From positions 4,216,001 to 4,280,000 of the forward strand of contig JACGWO010000003.1 of assembly GCA_034509735.1 (NCBI GenBank): DNA of 64,000 nt. The letters are read 5' to 3'. Position numbers and translations under genes: made by a program. Below, piece by piece: positions 44,880 through 57,541 of this stretch. Every line of letters begins with the position of its first letter. The stretch's first letter is position 1. The notes under the pieces were generated by a model. That model searched no databases. It saw only the letters and a list, made by a program, of their open reading frames with translations, and was not told the origin of the DNA. This DNA comes from Sesamum alatum (taxonomy: Eukaryota > Streptophyta > Magnoliopsida > Lamiales > Pedaliaceae).

Positions 44880-45770
44880 GACTTATAACTCGAACAGCAA
44901 AAGGTGTTAAGTCAGTTGGCTATAAGTGGGTGTTCGCACAAAAAAGAAATGAATGAAATGAAGTTGTACGGTATAAAGCTAGACTTGTGGCCTAAGGCTT
45001 TACTTAAAAGCTAGGAATTGATTATATTGAAACGTATTCACCTGTCGTGGATACTTAGATTTCTAATTAGTTTAGTAGTAATTGAACAACTGCAAATGCA
45101 ACTCATGGATGTGGTCACTGCATATCTGTATGGTCATTGGATACATATATATATATATACATGAGAATCCCAAAAGGATTGAAAATTCCTGAAGCATTAA
45201 AGTCAAAACTCTGTCATATGTACTCCATCAAACTGAAAAGGTCCTTGTATGGACTTAAACAATCAGGACGTATGCGGTACAATCGTCTTAGTGAGTATTT
45301 ACTAAAGAAAGGATTTCGTAATAATTAAATCAGTTCCTATTTATTTATAAAAAGGACAAAGTCGGGATTTGTTATCATAACTGTGTATGTTGATGATTTG
45401 AATATCATTGAATCTCCTGAAGAGATTCGACAAGCAACTGATTACTTAAAAAGTGAGTTTGAGATGAAAGACTTGGGTACTACAAAGTATTGTCTCGGCC
45501 TGCAGTTCGAACATACTAAGGGTGGAATTTTTGTTCATTAATCAAACTATACAGAAAAGGTCCTTAACCATTTTCATATGAATAACGCTCATCCATTAAG
45601 TACACGTATGGTAGTTCGATCACTTGCTGTTAAAAAGGATCCTTTCTGTCCTCGAGCAGATAATGATGAGATTTTAGGTCCAAAAGTACCATATCTCAGT
45701 GCAATTGGTGCATTAGTGTATCTTGCTAATAATACCCGACTAGATATAACTTTTTTCAGTTAATCTACTA
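44880..45770 (+). pseudogene. Copia-D reverse transcriptase remnants
   Basis: Pieces in order: YKARLVA, YIETYSPVV, RSLYGLKQSGRMRYNRLSEY, the catalytic VYVDDLNIIES, FEMKDLGTTKYCLGLQFEHT and YLSAIGALVYLANNTRLDIT. Several stops and shifts (near 44990, 45055, 45325, 45540). Confidence 0.85.
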
Positions 45771-46435
45771 ACAAATATAGTTCAACACCAACAAAGAGAC
45801 ATTGGAATGGTGTCAAACAAATTATGCATTACTTGTGCGGAACAAGTGATATGGGACTATATTTTGAACGACATAATGATGCCAAAGCAACCAATTTAGT
45901 TGGTTATTCAGATGTGGGATATTTGTTTGATCCACATAAAGCTATATCTCAATCTGGATATTTATGCATGTATGGTAGAACTGCTATTTCATGGCGTTCA
46001 AGCAAACAAACTTTGGTAGCCACCTCGTCAAATCATGCAGTTAATTGCACTATACGAGGCTGGGCATGAATGTGTATGGCTTAGATCACTAATACATTAT
46101 GTTCGTGAATTATGTGGACTAGAATCAATTGAGAAAAGTCCCACAATAATATATGAAGATAATGCAGCTTGTATCGCCCAAATGAAGAAAAGATATATTA
46201 AAGGCGACAGAACCAAGCACATATCACCAAAATTTTTCTCCACTCATGAGCTTCAAGTGGAAGGCAAAGTTGATGTTAAACAGATTCCATCAAGTCAAAA
46301 CTTAGCAGATTTAATTATGAAGTCATTACCAACAAAAGTGTTCAAGCAACTCGTACATAATATTGGCATGCGACTTCTGAAGATATTTGCCCAAATTGAG
46401 GGGGAGATTATACAACTGTACTCTTTTCCTTAGCC
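45770..46435 (+). pseudogene. Copia-D RNase H remnants and end of pol
   Basis: YSDVGYLFDPHKAISQSGYL and AISWRSSKQTLVATSSNHA, a frame change near 46050, then EDNAACIAQMKKRYIKGDRT and VDVKQIPSSQNLADLIMKSL to a stop at 46433. The first Asp and later Asp residues are visible. Confidence 0.85.
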
Positions 46436-46509
46436 TTGGTTTTTGCCCCATTTGATTTTTTCAGGCAAGATTTTTAATGAGGCTGGATATATATAATAAG
46501 ATGTGTATT

Positions 46510-46520
46510 CAGGGGGAGTA
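46510..46520 (+). other. Copia-D polypurine tract
   Basis: cagggggagta directly before the 3' LTR. Confidence 0.8.
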
Positions 46521-46521
46521 T

Positions 46522-46813
46522 TGTAAATACATATTATTATTATTATTATTATTATTATGAATGCATTGGTATTTTTCTCATAATGTTTCTAACCTTTTAT
46601 AATCCCCCATTATGTTTGTAATTGTATTTCTTTAATAATATACTTTGTAACAAAAAAATTGGTGGTCTATAAATACCACTATGCAATTCATTTGTGGAAT
46701 GGGCTTTTCAAATATAAGAAAGGAGCTTTGGAGAGAATTTTGTTCTTGTCTTTCTCATATATAATTAGGAGTGAAAATGCCAATAAACTTAGAATTTTTC
46801 TAAGTTTATAACA
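46522..46813 (+). repeat. Copia-D 3' LTR
   Basis: 292 bp, TGTAAATACATATT...TTATAACA, with a short ATT tract (46533-46558) and TATAAATA at 46668-46675. It defines the unbroken form of the 5' LTR. Confidence 0.9.
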
Positions 46814-47353
46814 AGTTTCATAGGAAACCCAAAAATTTTGTAGGAAAATTAAGAAAAATAAAGCCTTTCAAATAAAATTAAATAATTTTGAAATTGCCAT
46901 CTATTTTTGTTTCTATAAAATCAAAAATAAAAACTTTTTCATAGTTTTGATAGAAACTTATGGGCTATCGTTAAAAGTGGATAGAAAACTCGTGCAATAG
47001 CCATGTTCATGTTAAATCAACACGTTTGGAGGGGAAAAAACAGAAATACCAGTTGCAAGTTGCATTGTGGAGGGATTTTTTGGTGCAAAAAATGAGTCTC
47101 CCACCCTATTTGTGATATTGTACAACATACAGTGGAAAAATTGCAGTTTTGGTTATAGAAAATTAGGGAAGTGGCTAGCAAATGAGAAAATTGAGAAGCT
47201 TACAATGAAGAAGAAGGTGCGTAAGGATGCCAAATATCTCAAATGTTACAAATTTTAAATACTACCGTAAAAAATTGGCTTATTTAAAGATCTCATGGAC
47301 ATGTGACGATACAAGTAGGAGGTTTTATGCTTTTTCCTTGAATAGAAGCTGAG
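46814..47353. other. Right flank of copia-D, no gene
   Basis: AT-rich. An open frame at 47067-47258 is Lys-rich and without recognisable domain; I do not call it a gene. Confidence 0.55.
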
Positions 47354-48645
47354 ATGGATGTGAATTTTTTTATGTAGCTAGATCGACGAATATGTGCTAG
47401 CTCAACCGTAATAGTTTTGAGTTTTTTACGTTGATTGAATTCACAGGAGGAAGAAGTTCAAAAATTATGGAGAAGAAATGAGATTTTGGTTGTTGTAATC
47501 ATCGATTTTCTTTCGTCACCCGTGTGTATATTGCCTTGCTTGGTAAAAAGCTTTGGTAGATGAAGAACAAGGATGTTGGTATGTCTTATGTGTGGATGAA
47601 TGATTAAATGGCCTTTTAGTAATAGCCAATTATGTGATTGTTTGCACTGTGTAAATGACTAATTTATGCCATTTGGCTTTGTAAACTGATGGTACTAAGG
47701 CAATTTCATGTTGGCCTTTTATATTGTACGCAATTGTTAATTGTATGAGGCCAAATTGCACTTTTATCCACCTGTGTTTTTCTGAAATGGCTAAAGGCAT
47801 CATATGTTTTAAAAATAAGCTAAAAACTCCCCATATTTGAAAAACCTTGCATGGAACCCCCTTTCTGTTAGAAACTAAGGAAAGGTGGATTTCACGTGTG
47901 CTCAATGAGAAATGACATGATTTTTTGCGGCGTTTGACCATATTTTGGACTGGAATTGACGATAAATCCCTTATTGCTTTATAAGTCCCCATTGTTTCCT
48001 TTGGTTTAAAGGTGTTTTTTGTGGGGATTTTTTGTTTTGCATTTTATTCCTTTCTAAAATAATAATTATGTTTCTAAATATATTTATTTAAATATCAAAA
48101 ATACAAAAAAGTAAATATTTCTTTTTTATAAAATCAATAATTTAAATTAAAAAATTAAATTAAAGACAATACAATATTAATATACTAAAGTTTATTTTCA
48201 ATATTTAAATAACTATATGAATACAAATGTTAATCAATTATAATAATTATATGTTACTAACTAATTTAATTTATTATTTAGTTTAAATGTATTTAAAATA
48301 ATCATACTATTTAAAATAAATAATATTTAAATTAAAGTTTTTTTATATAAGTATAAATCAATTTTATTTTTAATTTTTTTTATACAAAGATAAATTAATT
48401 TTATTAATTTAAATCTTTTTTTTATTTTTGAAAAATATACATCAATATTTTTAACTTATTAAAAACATCAAATAATTTTTTAGAAATTGATCTGGGCAAT
48501 GGCGACGCTCATCATCGTCGCCCAAATCTTCACTGGGCGACCACAGTACGATCACTGTCATTGTCGCCTAAATCTTGCCGCGATCACGATCCCCGAACTT
48601 GGGGGGCTATAGCAACATCATCATCATCGTCGCCCCCCTGCGCAT
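47354..48645. repeat. Segmental duplication, copy A (non-coding part)
   Basis: Matches 57542-58832 in the same orientation, from atggatgtgaattttt through a GC-rich end (48487-48640, atcatcatcgtcgccc). Differences are frequent small substitutions and indels, so the duplication is not recent. No coding region supported. Confidence 0.88.
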
Positions 48646-49680
48646 TGAAGGACAAGCAGATCCGCCCGGGAGCGCGAACGGAAACGAGAGATGCAGAATT
48701 TAACGGTATTTAAAACGCATATCATAATAAAACGTCCCAAGGGGTGTTCCCTTGGGTGCTCAACCGGGTGTCCGATGTAGAATATGATAAAGTAAAGCAA
48801 CTATTTCATATAGGGCACATAGACAATCATAATGAGAACTACATATAAATGAACGGGGTTACCTTTGTAGTTATCTTTCGTGCTCCACTACTAGCGTTGT
48901 TCCCTTTCGAATGGATGGCAAACGTTCACCAATATTCAAACGTATGAATCCTCTAACGTAGTCCACACCACACCGGAAGAAGTCACGTTTTTCTTGCTAG
49001 AGAAAAACGGACCTAAGAAGATGAGATCAAGACAAGGATTACACTATCATATTAGTGTATTTTTCTTAATCTAGCTTACCACTTCTTAATCTAGATGAAG
49101 ACAAGTCTACGTTCATCATAAGATGTCTAGATACATTCCAATTATTCTCTATTAATCTTCAATCAAGCTTACCACTTTATAAGATATGATTAAATCATAC
49201 CAAGTAAAGGAGGCTTGATTGGATCATTAATGTGATTATTGGAATGTGTCAAGGTTCATCCAAGGGATGTCTAGATACATTCCAATCAATCGTCATTAAT
49301 CTTCAATCAAGCGTACCACTTTACAAGGTATGATTAAATCATACCAATTAAAGGAGGCTCGATTGGAGTTGATTCGTTCCTTTCCAAAAAGAAACAAGCC
49401 AACTACATCAATCAAGGCCATCCATTTTGGAAGAAGTCAACTTCTCCTAATTCCAAAAGTAGAATTAATATATCTCTTTGGCCACGATTTAATGGACTGG
49501 GTTTTATTGTACTCCAATTACACAAAGCCCAAGAAATAAATCTAATTAAATTTAGGTCCAATTAAATAATGACCATGGATCCAAAACCCGTAATCTCTAA
49601 TTAATTTATAATCTCATCTATCAATTAATTGAGGGCCCGATAAATAACGGCCCGTCCATCCAATAGACTATCCCATAAAC
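48646..49680 (-). mobile_element. R1-type LTR, partial (LTR-A), reverse orientation
   Basis: Begins TGAAGGACAAGCAGATCCGC, the complement of the R1 LTR end, and is colinear with R1 for about 1 kb. It is interrupted at 49681 by the LTR of element 2. The rest of LTR-A is not found beyond element 2. Confidence 0.85.
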
Positions 49681-51891
49681 TGAAGGACAAGTGGATCTGT
49701 CCGGGAGCGCGAGCCGAAGCGTGAGAATGCAGTAAATTGAAATTTAAATAGCATAATCGTAAAATCCCAAGGGATGTACCCTTGGGTGCTCAACCGGGCA
49801 TTCGATGTAGAATGTATCAATAATAAATACGCATATTGAACATAGGGCATAGAATCGAAATAAACTACGAACGCGTATAAGCTCAAGTTACCTTTGTAGT
49901 TTTTCACGTGTGCCGCTACTTGCATTGTTCCTCTCCAGAATGTCCACGAAGTTCAAACGTATGAACTCTCCAAAGGTGATCCACACCACACCGGAAGAGA
50001 AGATCGTTTTCCTTGCTAGAGGAAAACGGATCTAGAAGGACTCGGTTTAAGAAGATAAACACTATTAATTAGTGTTCTTATTAAACTCACTGTGTTCTTC
50101 CAATTGATCCTAGATCAAATGAAGAACACTAGTGTAGGGAGAGAGGGAGAGGCCGAGAGCTAAGGAGGAAGAGAGGAGTGATTTTTCTTCTTCTTTTCCT
50201 AGAGAAGATGAATAATGAATCTTATGCTTTGATGTTAGTATATACTTATATATATACATAATTAATGTGATTATTGAAATGTATCTAGGTTCATCCAAGG
50301 ATGTCTAGATCATCCCAATCAATCACCATCAATTCTTCAATCAAGCTTACCATCTCTTAAGGTATGATCAAATCATACCAAAAGGGAGAGGCTTGATTGG
50401 AGTTGATTTGTCTTTTACCAAAAGAGGCAAGTCAACTACATCTAGCATCAAACATGGCCGATTTTTGCTCCCTCCAAGGTAGCATTTTCGGCCATGCTTA
50501 TTTAGGGAAGAAGTCCAACTTCTTCCTATTCCAAAAATGAAATTAACACACCTCTCGGGTCAAAATTTAACAGACTGGGTTCCATTGTAATCCAATTAAA
50601 ACGGACCAAAAAATTAAATCTAATTGAATTGAAGGTCCACTTAAACAATCCCCATTGATCTTTTAATCCAATTAAAAGATCCAACGTCTCAACTTTCTAT
50701 GTTAATCGTTAAATCCCATTTACCGATTAAACGAGGGCCCGATACAATATCGGCCCGTCCATCCAGTGGACTATCCCTTAAGTAATCCAATTACTTAGTC
50801 ATCCTCTGAAATTTACTCCAAGTCAAATTCTCCACCTTCTCGGTGATTTGTGTGTGACCCTTTAGGTTCACCCTTAGCTAGACTTGGGCCTGTGTCCCAC
50901 AAGGGCCTGTTACCATGGGTGGCCGTCTAGCAATGGTCCATGGCACTGGAGACTAGGTGAATTTTGGCGTGAACATTTAGGCACCGATTCCGTACAGGTA
51001 TGGTCCTTCGATAGACCATCTCCCGGTCTTAGTCTAGGGTATGGAATTGGGCGTCGGTTCCCATCCTTGACTAGGCATCTATGCTTAATTCTTGAGTCTA
51101 CGCATGCCTCATTGCATCGACACAGGAAACCATTTCCTGTTCGACCAACCACTATGGCCACAGTTTCAAGCAGCATAAATGTGTCTCCGAGTGCATAGGA
51201 GATACCTCTATCACATATTGATAGGGGACGGATCCTCTTCTTGGAACCCACCATCCTTGCTACACATTCTGACTGCACTGGACAAGGCTTATAATGATCA
51301 TCTTACAGAATGATCACCTCTCGCCAGATCTAAGATACAGTTGTCCTGTGCACGTGACTGCCATGGTTCCTCAAGTCTGCTGGCTACTCCCGTACTATCG
51401 GAACCGGGGAAATCTAATCATACCGAGCAAGCCTCCAAGGCTTCCATATGATGATCCCAACGAGTCAGTCCAGTCGGCTCGACCCCAATCAACCAACCCA
51501 TCAAGATCGTGTAGGCGTTCCACGCCTGTCACCGATGAAACATGACACTCATCCAATGAACACGACTCTTGATGCAAGTCTTTATAGGACTCTCGATACC
51601 CTATCTCGAGGTGCTCGACTTGGAACGTTTTAAACCCAACTCTTTATCAGTTGGTTTAATGACCACCATGCAATGCGTGGCCCAACTGCATGAGTTGTCA
51701 ATCGTGGTCTGTTGGCTTTGTTGCGATATATGTAAAATACCATTTTAGCATATGAAAAATGAGCGCAACAAAGAGAATACCAAATGTAACGAATACTCAT
51801 TTTATTCATTACAGAATATTACATTACATCAAGTTGTCAGATAGGTTACAAAATGCCAAACCTATTGGCTTTCTGGTCACCTATTCTAACA
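49681..51891 (-). repeat. Element 2 3' LTR
   Basis: 2211 bp, TGAAGG...CTAACA on the plus strand. Hairpin block at 50913-50943. Clearly R1 but visibly diverged from the element 1 LTRs. Confidence 0.92.
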
Positions 51892-51899
51892 ATCTCTCA

Positions 51900-52510
51900 C
51901 TTGACCTAAAGCCAATCACACATTGACCTCAAACCCATCTTATCCAGATGCTGAGTATGGGCAACTTGCAACACAGGCTTAGTAAATGGATCTACCATGT
52001 TTTCTGCGGAGCTGACTCGGTCCATCCGAACGTCACCCCTGCTAACCAGCTCTCTAAGTAGATGGTAGCGTTTAAGAATATGCTTGGATCGGTGATGAGA
52101 TCTCGATTTGCACTATGGCCCCCTTGTTATCATAGAAGATAACCTCTGGCTCAGCAATGCTAGGTACTACACCCAACTTTTGGATGTAGCTCTTCATCCA
52201 AACCGCTTCCTTAGCAGCTTCCGAAGTTGCTACGTGGTGGAGTCCGCCGTGGTAGCCTACTTGGAACTTTTCCAAGCAACCACGCCACAAAGTCTGAACA
52301 TAAAACCAGACTAAGACTTGGCATCATCGTCATCCGACTGGATGCTAGCATCACTATAGCCTTCCAGTATCAATTCTCCACCACCGTACATCAAAAACAT
52401 GTCCTTAGTCCTTTTTAGGTACTTCAGGATAGTCTTGCCGCACTCCAGTGTGCCTCCCCGGCACACGACTGATATCGACTAGTCACGCTCAAAGCGAAAG
52501 CCACATCAGG
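51900..52510 (-). pseudogene. Element 2 RNase H, broken
   Basis: Minus strand. KEAVWMKSYIQKLGVVPSIA and VIFYDNKGAI are readable in 52290-52072, with shifts on both sides; SDASIQSDDDDAK-like text lies near 52340-52310. An extra LTR-side polypurine tract (ggtcaagtgagagat, complement of 51892-51906) precedes the 3' LTR. Confidence 0.82.
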
Positions 52511-52511
52511 T

Positions 52512-53550
52512 CTAGTGCACTGGACAACGTACTGAATGCTGCCTACGGCTGAAGCATAGGGGATGTCCAACCCGTTTAAGCTCCTCATCAGTCTTAGGAG
52601 ACTGCTTCTTGGATATCTTAATTCCATGCCTCATAGGAAGGAATCCTCGTTTTGAGTTCTCCATCTTGAATCTCTTCAAGACTTTCTCAATGTACGAGGA
52701 CTGGGTCATTCCTAACATCCTTCTAGATCTATCCCTGTAGATTTTGATGCCAAGGATGTACGATGCCTCGCCCATATCCTTCATGGAAAATTGTGTTGAC
52801 AACCAAGCTTTGGTGGTTCCCAACATCTTAGCATCATTCCCAATGAGCAAGATGTCATTCACATAAAGCACCAGGGACCCAACCGAGCTCCCACTGATCT
52901 TCTTGTATACACAAGGATCGGACTCGTTCTTGATGAAATCATATCCCTGTATGACTTCCTCAAAATGTATGTTCCAGCTTTGGGAAGCTTGTTTGAGGCC
53001 ATAGATGGACCTTTAGAGACAGCAGACCTTCTGCTATTCTCCAACAGATGTGAAACCTTCCGATTGATCCTTATAGATCTCTTCCTCTACGAAACTGTTG
53101 AGGAAGGTGGTTTTACGTCCATCTGCCATATTTCATAGTCATACCATGCTACTATGGCAAAAAATATCCGACTGGACTTAGCCATTGCTACAGGCGAGTA
53201 GGGTTCCTCAAATTCAACCCCGGGTCGCTGAGTGTAACCCTTCGCCACAATCCTAGCTTTGAAGGTTGTAACCTCCCCGTCAGCTTAAAGCTTACGTTTG
53301 TAGACCCATTTACACCCTACGGATTTTACCCCTTTGGGTGGGTCCACTAGGGTCCAAACCTGGTTTGCACCCATCGAGTCCATCTCGGATTTCATAGCCT
53401 CAAGCCACTTATCCGAATCAATGTCCGACATCGCTTCTCCGTACGTCTTTGGATCATTATCCAACTGACCTGTCAGGCCCAGAAATCCATACCTATCAGG
53501 GTGGTTGGGATACTCTGACCGACCTACGGAGGACTGGAACATTATCAAAG
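52512..53550 (-). pseudogene. Element 2 reverse transcriptase, broken
   Basis: Minus strand from 53548: KWLEAMKSEMDSMGANQVWT, GCKWVYKRKL then a stop at 53285; out-of-frame pieces TFKARIVAKGYTQRP, MDVKTTFLNSF and YGLKQASQSW follow, and the frame 52871-52512 begins LYVNDILLIGNDAKMLGT. The catalytic YVDD is YVND here. It retains the ~340 bp that element 1 has lost, so it defines that deletion. Confidence 0.88.
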
Positions 53551-53628
53551 GGAACTACCGGCTCAGATGTCACTGCCGCCTCATGGGGTACCTCACTTGA
53601 TTCCTCAAGGAGTACCTCATTGCGTCGA

Positions 53629-54530
53629 CTATCCGATGGAAAACCCTTCTCCAAGAACACTGCATTCCGAGAGACAAAAATCTTTTGCTCGCAGGGATCG
53701 TAGAAATAATACCCCGTAGATTCTTTTTGGATACCCGATGAACCTGCATAAACTAGACCCCGAGTCCAGATTATCTCCCACTAATCTCTTGACGTATGCG
53801 GGGCAACCCCACACTTTCAAATATTTGTATAAGGTAGGCTTGCCATGTCATATCCCATGTGGCGTCTGGGATATCTTTTTAGATGGCTCCAAGTTCAAAA
53901 CTTTGGTCGTTGTCTCAAGAGCATATCCCCAGAAGGATAAAGGGAGTTTGGTAAAACTCATCATGGATTGGACCATGTCCAACAAGGTCCGATTCCTCTT
54001 TCCAGACACACCATTCAACTGTGGTTTTCCAGGAGGGGTTTACTGAGAGAGAATCTCATTCTCTTTTAGATAATCAATAAATTCACCACTCAAATACTCT
54101 CCTCCTCGATCCAACTGAAGGGCTTTGATCTTTCGACCAGTTTGGTTCTCTACTTCAAGTCTGTATTCCTTAAACCTTCCAAAGGCTTCAGACTTGTACC
54201 TCATCAGGTAAACATAACTATACCGTGAGTGATCATCGGTAAAGGTTATGAAGTACGAGTACCCACCTCTAGCCTGAGTGTTTAGTGAGCCACAGACGTC
54301 CGTATGGATCAAATCCAACAGACCGTTGGCTAGCGTGCTTTGTCCAACAAAGGGTTTCTTGGTCATCTTTCTCTTCAGACAGGATTCACAGGTCGGTAGG
54401 TTGTCCAAATCGTCTATTTCTAGGCTCTTTGAGTCCACCAACCTTCTTATCCTATCTTTAGAAATATGACCGAACCTCGCATGCCAATCTGTGTATTATC
54501 TTGATTATCATGTTTCCGTTTGTGTTCCGC
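53629..54530 (-). pseudogene. Element 2 integrase, broken
   Basis: Minus strand. Frame 54441-54040 holds LPTCESCLKRKMTKKPF, HTDVCGSLNTQARGGYSYFI and QLDRGGEYLSGEFIDYLKEN, then a stop where element 1 has Trp. The catalytic Glu segment reads GVSGKRNR instead of GVSERRNR, so the active site is lost. The C-terminal part (KVWGCPAYVKRLVGDNLDSG) is in frame 53820-53629. Confidence 0.88.
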
Positions 54531-54607
54531 AGTCATAATCCAATAAGACTGTTGAAGTATGTACAAACCGTTCACCAATGTATCAAGAAAATGAGAAACA
54601 CCATCAT

Positions 54608-55797
54608 TTATAATATAAAAACTATTTTTATTGACGGGAAAGAATATCCCTCTTTATCAAGGACCGGGATTGATACAATATTCTTAATCATGCTAGGTAT
54701 ATAGAAACAGTCGTTCAGTACAATCCTAACATGACTACTAATGGCTAATGCCATTGATCCTATATCTTCCGCAGCAACGACCTTGCCATCGCCTAGCCTC
54801 AGGATCACCTCATCCTTGGTTAGCCTTCTGCTTCTTTGCAATGCCTGCAAATCATTGCAAATGTGAGCACTACACCAAGTATCCAATACCCATGAAGCAG
54901 AATTAGTTATCATGTTTACTTCAACCACAAACATACCTGGGCTGGAGAGGAGTTGCGGGCACTCCATCTTCCAATGCCCCTTTCCTTGGCAATGCATGCA
55001 AACATCATTTGCCTTGGACCGCTGAGAACCACGGGCCTTCCCTTTCCCTTTGCCCATTCCCACCGGGGCAACAGGGGCGCCTGGAGCGCAAGCAGGGGCC
55101 GCAACCGTCTTCCCTTTTCCCTTCATCCTCTTCCAGCGTCCGGCCCTCTTGCCATTCGCCTTGGAGGTCGAAGCCTCTCCTATCAATACCGTCGGTGCCT
55201 ACTTGTGGGTCGTAGCCTCGTATTGCACCAGCATGTTGATCAACTCATGAATAGATTTCTCAAGTCCGTTCATGTTGTAGTTTACAACAAACGGGTCATA
55301 GGATGGAGGAAGCGAGTGGAGGATCACGTCAATGTACGTGTCATTGTTAAGCCCGACTTTAAGGTCCTCGAGCTTCTCCACTAGGGAGAGCATCTTGACC
55401 CCATGACTCTGTACAGACGATCCTTCAGCAAGCTTGGTGCCAAAGAATGCTTTTGTGGCGGCATATCTAATATGTCTGTCTGGAACCGCATAAACCTCGT
55501 TCATGCGGAGCATTATGGCGGAGATGTTGTCCAGCCTCTCATATTGCTTCTGGATATCGTTAGACATCGAAGCCAATATGATACTGTGTACTTTTTGGTT
55601 GTCCTCATGCCATTTCTCGAACGTCAAACGTTCTTTTGGCGTGGACCCCTCCAGTAAGTTGCTCGGCGGTGGCTCGTCCAAGATGTAGCCTTGGTTCTCG
55701 AAATCGAGGACAATCTTCAGGTTTCCAACCAGTCTGAGTAGTTCCTTCCATTAAACGTATTAGTCTCAAGTACCATGGTCAATGGATTCTTAGAGAT
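54608..55797 (-). pseudogene. Element 2 gag and protease, broken
   Basis: Minus strand. The start codon (about 55795) is ATC instead of ATG, a 1-base loss near 55720 shifts the frame, and TAG at 55199-55201 interrupts gag (THK-stop-APTVLIGEAS) where element 1 has TCG. Readable text: IQKQYERLDNISAIMLRMNE, the knuckle CMHCQGKGHWKMEC, and SWVLDTWCSAHIC with Trp in place of Gly in the protease DTG motif. At the codon where element 1 has TAG this copy has TGG. Confidence 0.9.
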
Positions 55798-57541
55798 ATC
55801 TACATTTATGAAATGTAAAGTAGAAATTAGCAGATGATGGTAATATTATTGTTCAAGTTGAAGACATGGTCTTTTAGTCTTTAACCCTCCCACTATTTAT
55901 GCGAAAGTCCACCACTCTCAAGCGGAGTTTCAGAAAACCATTTCCTAGTGGGCTTGGGATCCACAAGCGTAATCTCCATACCCCGCTTTGACGATTCATG
56001 CGAAGAAGACCTCATGGGAGATATCCAATATCATTCTCATCCAATGAGATTCTCAAGATATTTTGCCTCACCTATTCGCATGGTTCCAAGGACTCCAAGT
56101 GAACCATGTTACTCAGTGTTAGGCCCGACCCATCAACCAAATCATGCCTCAACTGTCGCCCCCCACGACTCGTGAGACAGGAAAACAACGAGTGCAATCT
56201 CTTTGTTCACAACAATGGTGCAGCTTTCTCCTAGTCCAAGTGTGCCACGACTCGTGAGACCACACTTGGGTAGTGGTAGCTTCCTCACCACATTGCTGTG
56301 GATGGAAGGCTCGGACAGATCAAAATACCATTTCGATCCAAGTCAGTTCTAAGCCTAATATTTAATTTGGTCCAACCAAATGAGAGTTTTTTAAACGACC
56401 GAGACCTCATCACATTAAATGTTTTAGCATGCATAAATATCCAATATTTAAAGCGTTTAAATAAATACGCCGCATGCAGAAAACATAGCATACCCCTGTT
56501 AGGATGATGACAAGCCCAACCTATGCAACCCACTGAGCCCGCAGTGAGTCTATGGTCTGTCTAGGGTGGTCCTATATTATTACAAAGATAATAAACCCAT
56601 TGTTATTCCAATGGGTGGTCCTATATTATTACAAAGATAATAAACCCATTGTTATTCCAATGGGCCTTGTGGCTCTTCTTGTTTCACGCCTTGATGTTTC
56701 ACCTTGGGTCTCCGACTCCATGGGCTTGCTAGAGTATAAAATCTCACCAAAATCTATCTACTCTCATTACAAAAGAAAGTAATACAAGGAAATTATACAA
56801 ACAAGTCTTAACATCATGAGGCTGAAAAACGGGAGATGATAGTCCCAAAACAACACCCAACAGAAATGTAAATAAAATGCATACATCCATACACAAGGTC
56901 TAGGGCTCTTGTGATCATCCCATGTTGATTCCATCAATGCATATAACACAATTATTCCACATAATCATGCTTAAAAGTGGATATTCAAAATTTCCAAGTG
57001 ATGTCCAACATCACAAGGTACAAATATATAAATAATATGCAATGTTCAAATTTCAAATTCAATATACATTACATAAAATGCATTTAATGCATGTATTAAA
57101 CCCAAATTCATTAGGCAAATTTGATCTAAGGAAAAATTCAATAATTCCAAAATCAAATATGCAAAACTAATTCATTTTCTGAATAATGTGCGAAAATCCC
57201 AGAAAATCAATTTTTCAGAAAACGTAGAAAAACGGCACGAAACGACCCAGCTGTTGTGCTAACGGGCCCCCCGCACGCACAGGGCTGTGCGCGCGCGCGC
57301 CTGTGCGCGATGCAATATTCACGGGCGCTCCTGCCAACACGCACGCTGGCAGGTATGCCGGCCAGGCAGCACGCAGGCTTGAGGCCGCGTGCGCCTGCCA
57401 GCCAATGGCCGGCCGACAGGGACGACAGCCAATTGTTGTCATTGCTGTCCTGATTTTCCAAGTTTTTCGACTTTTCTCTTCTGCAGAAATTATACAAAAT
57501 AAACTGAAAAGGAACATGCAATTTTAAGATCCTATCTCAAA
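55798..57541 (-). other. Element 2 leader with palindrome pair and GC-rich island
   Basis: Minus strand. Contains TCACGAGTCGTGG twice (56245-56257 and 56163-56175 on the complement) and a GC-rich island at about 57235-57430. A ~60-bp direct duplication (around 56563-56665, sharing gggtggtcctatattattac) is private to this copy. Confidence 0.75.

Larger units (their letters stand above)
7751..46813 (+). mobile_element. Copia-D: old Ty1/copia element forming the outer shell of the nest
   Basis: The start of its 5' LTR (TGTAAATACATATT at 7751) reappears as the start of the 3' LTR at 46522. The rest of the 5' LTR resumes only after the nested elements, at 40113-40539. Internal sequence 40540-46521 encodes copia gag, zinc knuckle, protease, integrase, RT and RNase H in that order, all with stops or frameshifts. 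The LTR is about 0.29 kb (3' copy). Flanks aagttttct (left) and agtttcat (right) are similar, but a clean 5-bp target duplication is not visible. Everything from 7787 to 30155 and from 30247 to 40112 is later insertion. Confidence 0.85.
49681..57541 (-). mobile_element. R1 copia element 2, reverse, lacking its 5' LTR
   Basis: On the minus strand: leader (57541-55798), gag, protease, integrase, RT, RNase H, polypurine tract, 3' LTR (51891-49681). Compared with element 1 the sequence stops at about 57541, roughly 160 bp inside the PBS, and goes straight into segmental copy B. 5' LTR and PBS are gone. Different lesions from element 1: lost ATG, TAG in gag, integrase Glu replaced, YVND in RT. Confidence 0.92.

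Noticed and set aside
47067..47258. Possible small host gene
   Set aside because: Lys-rich 63-codon frame, no domain, no homologous frame in any other copy.
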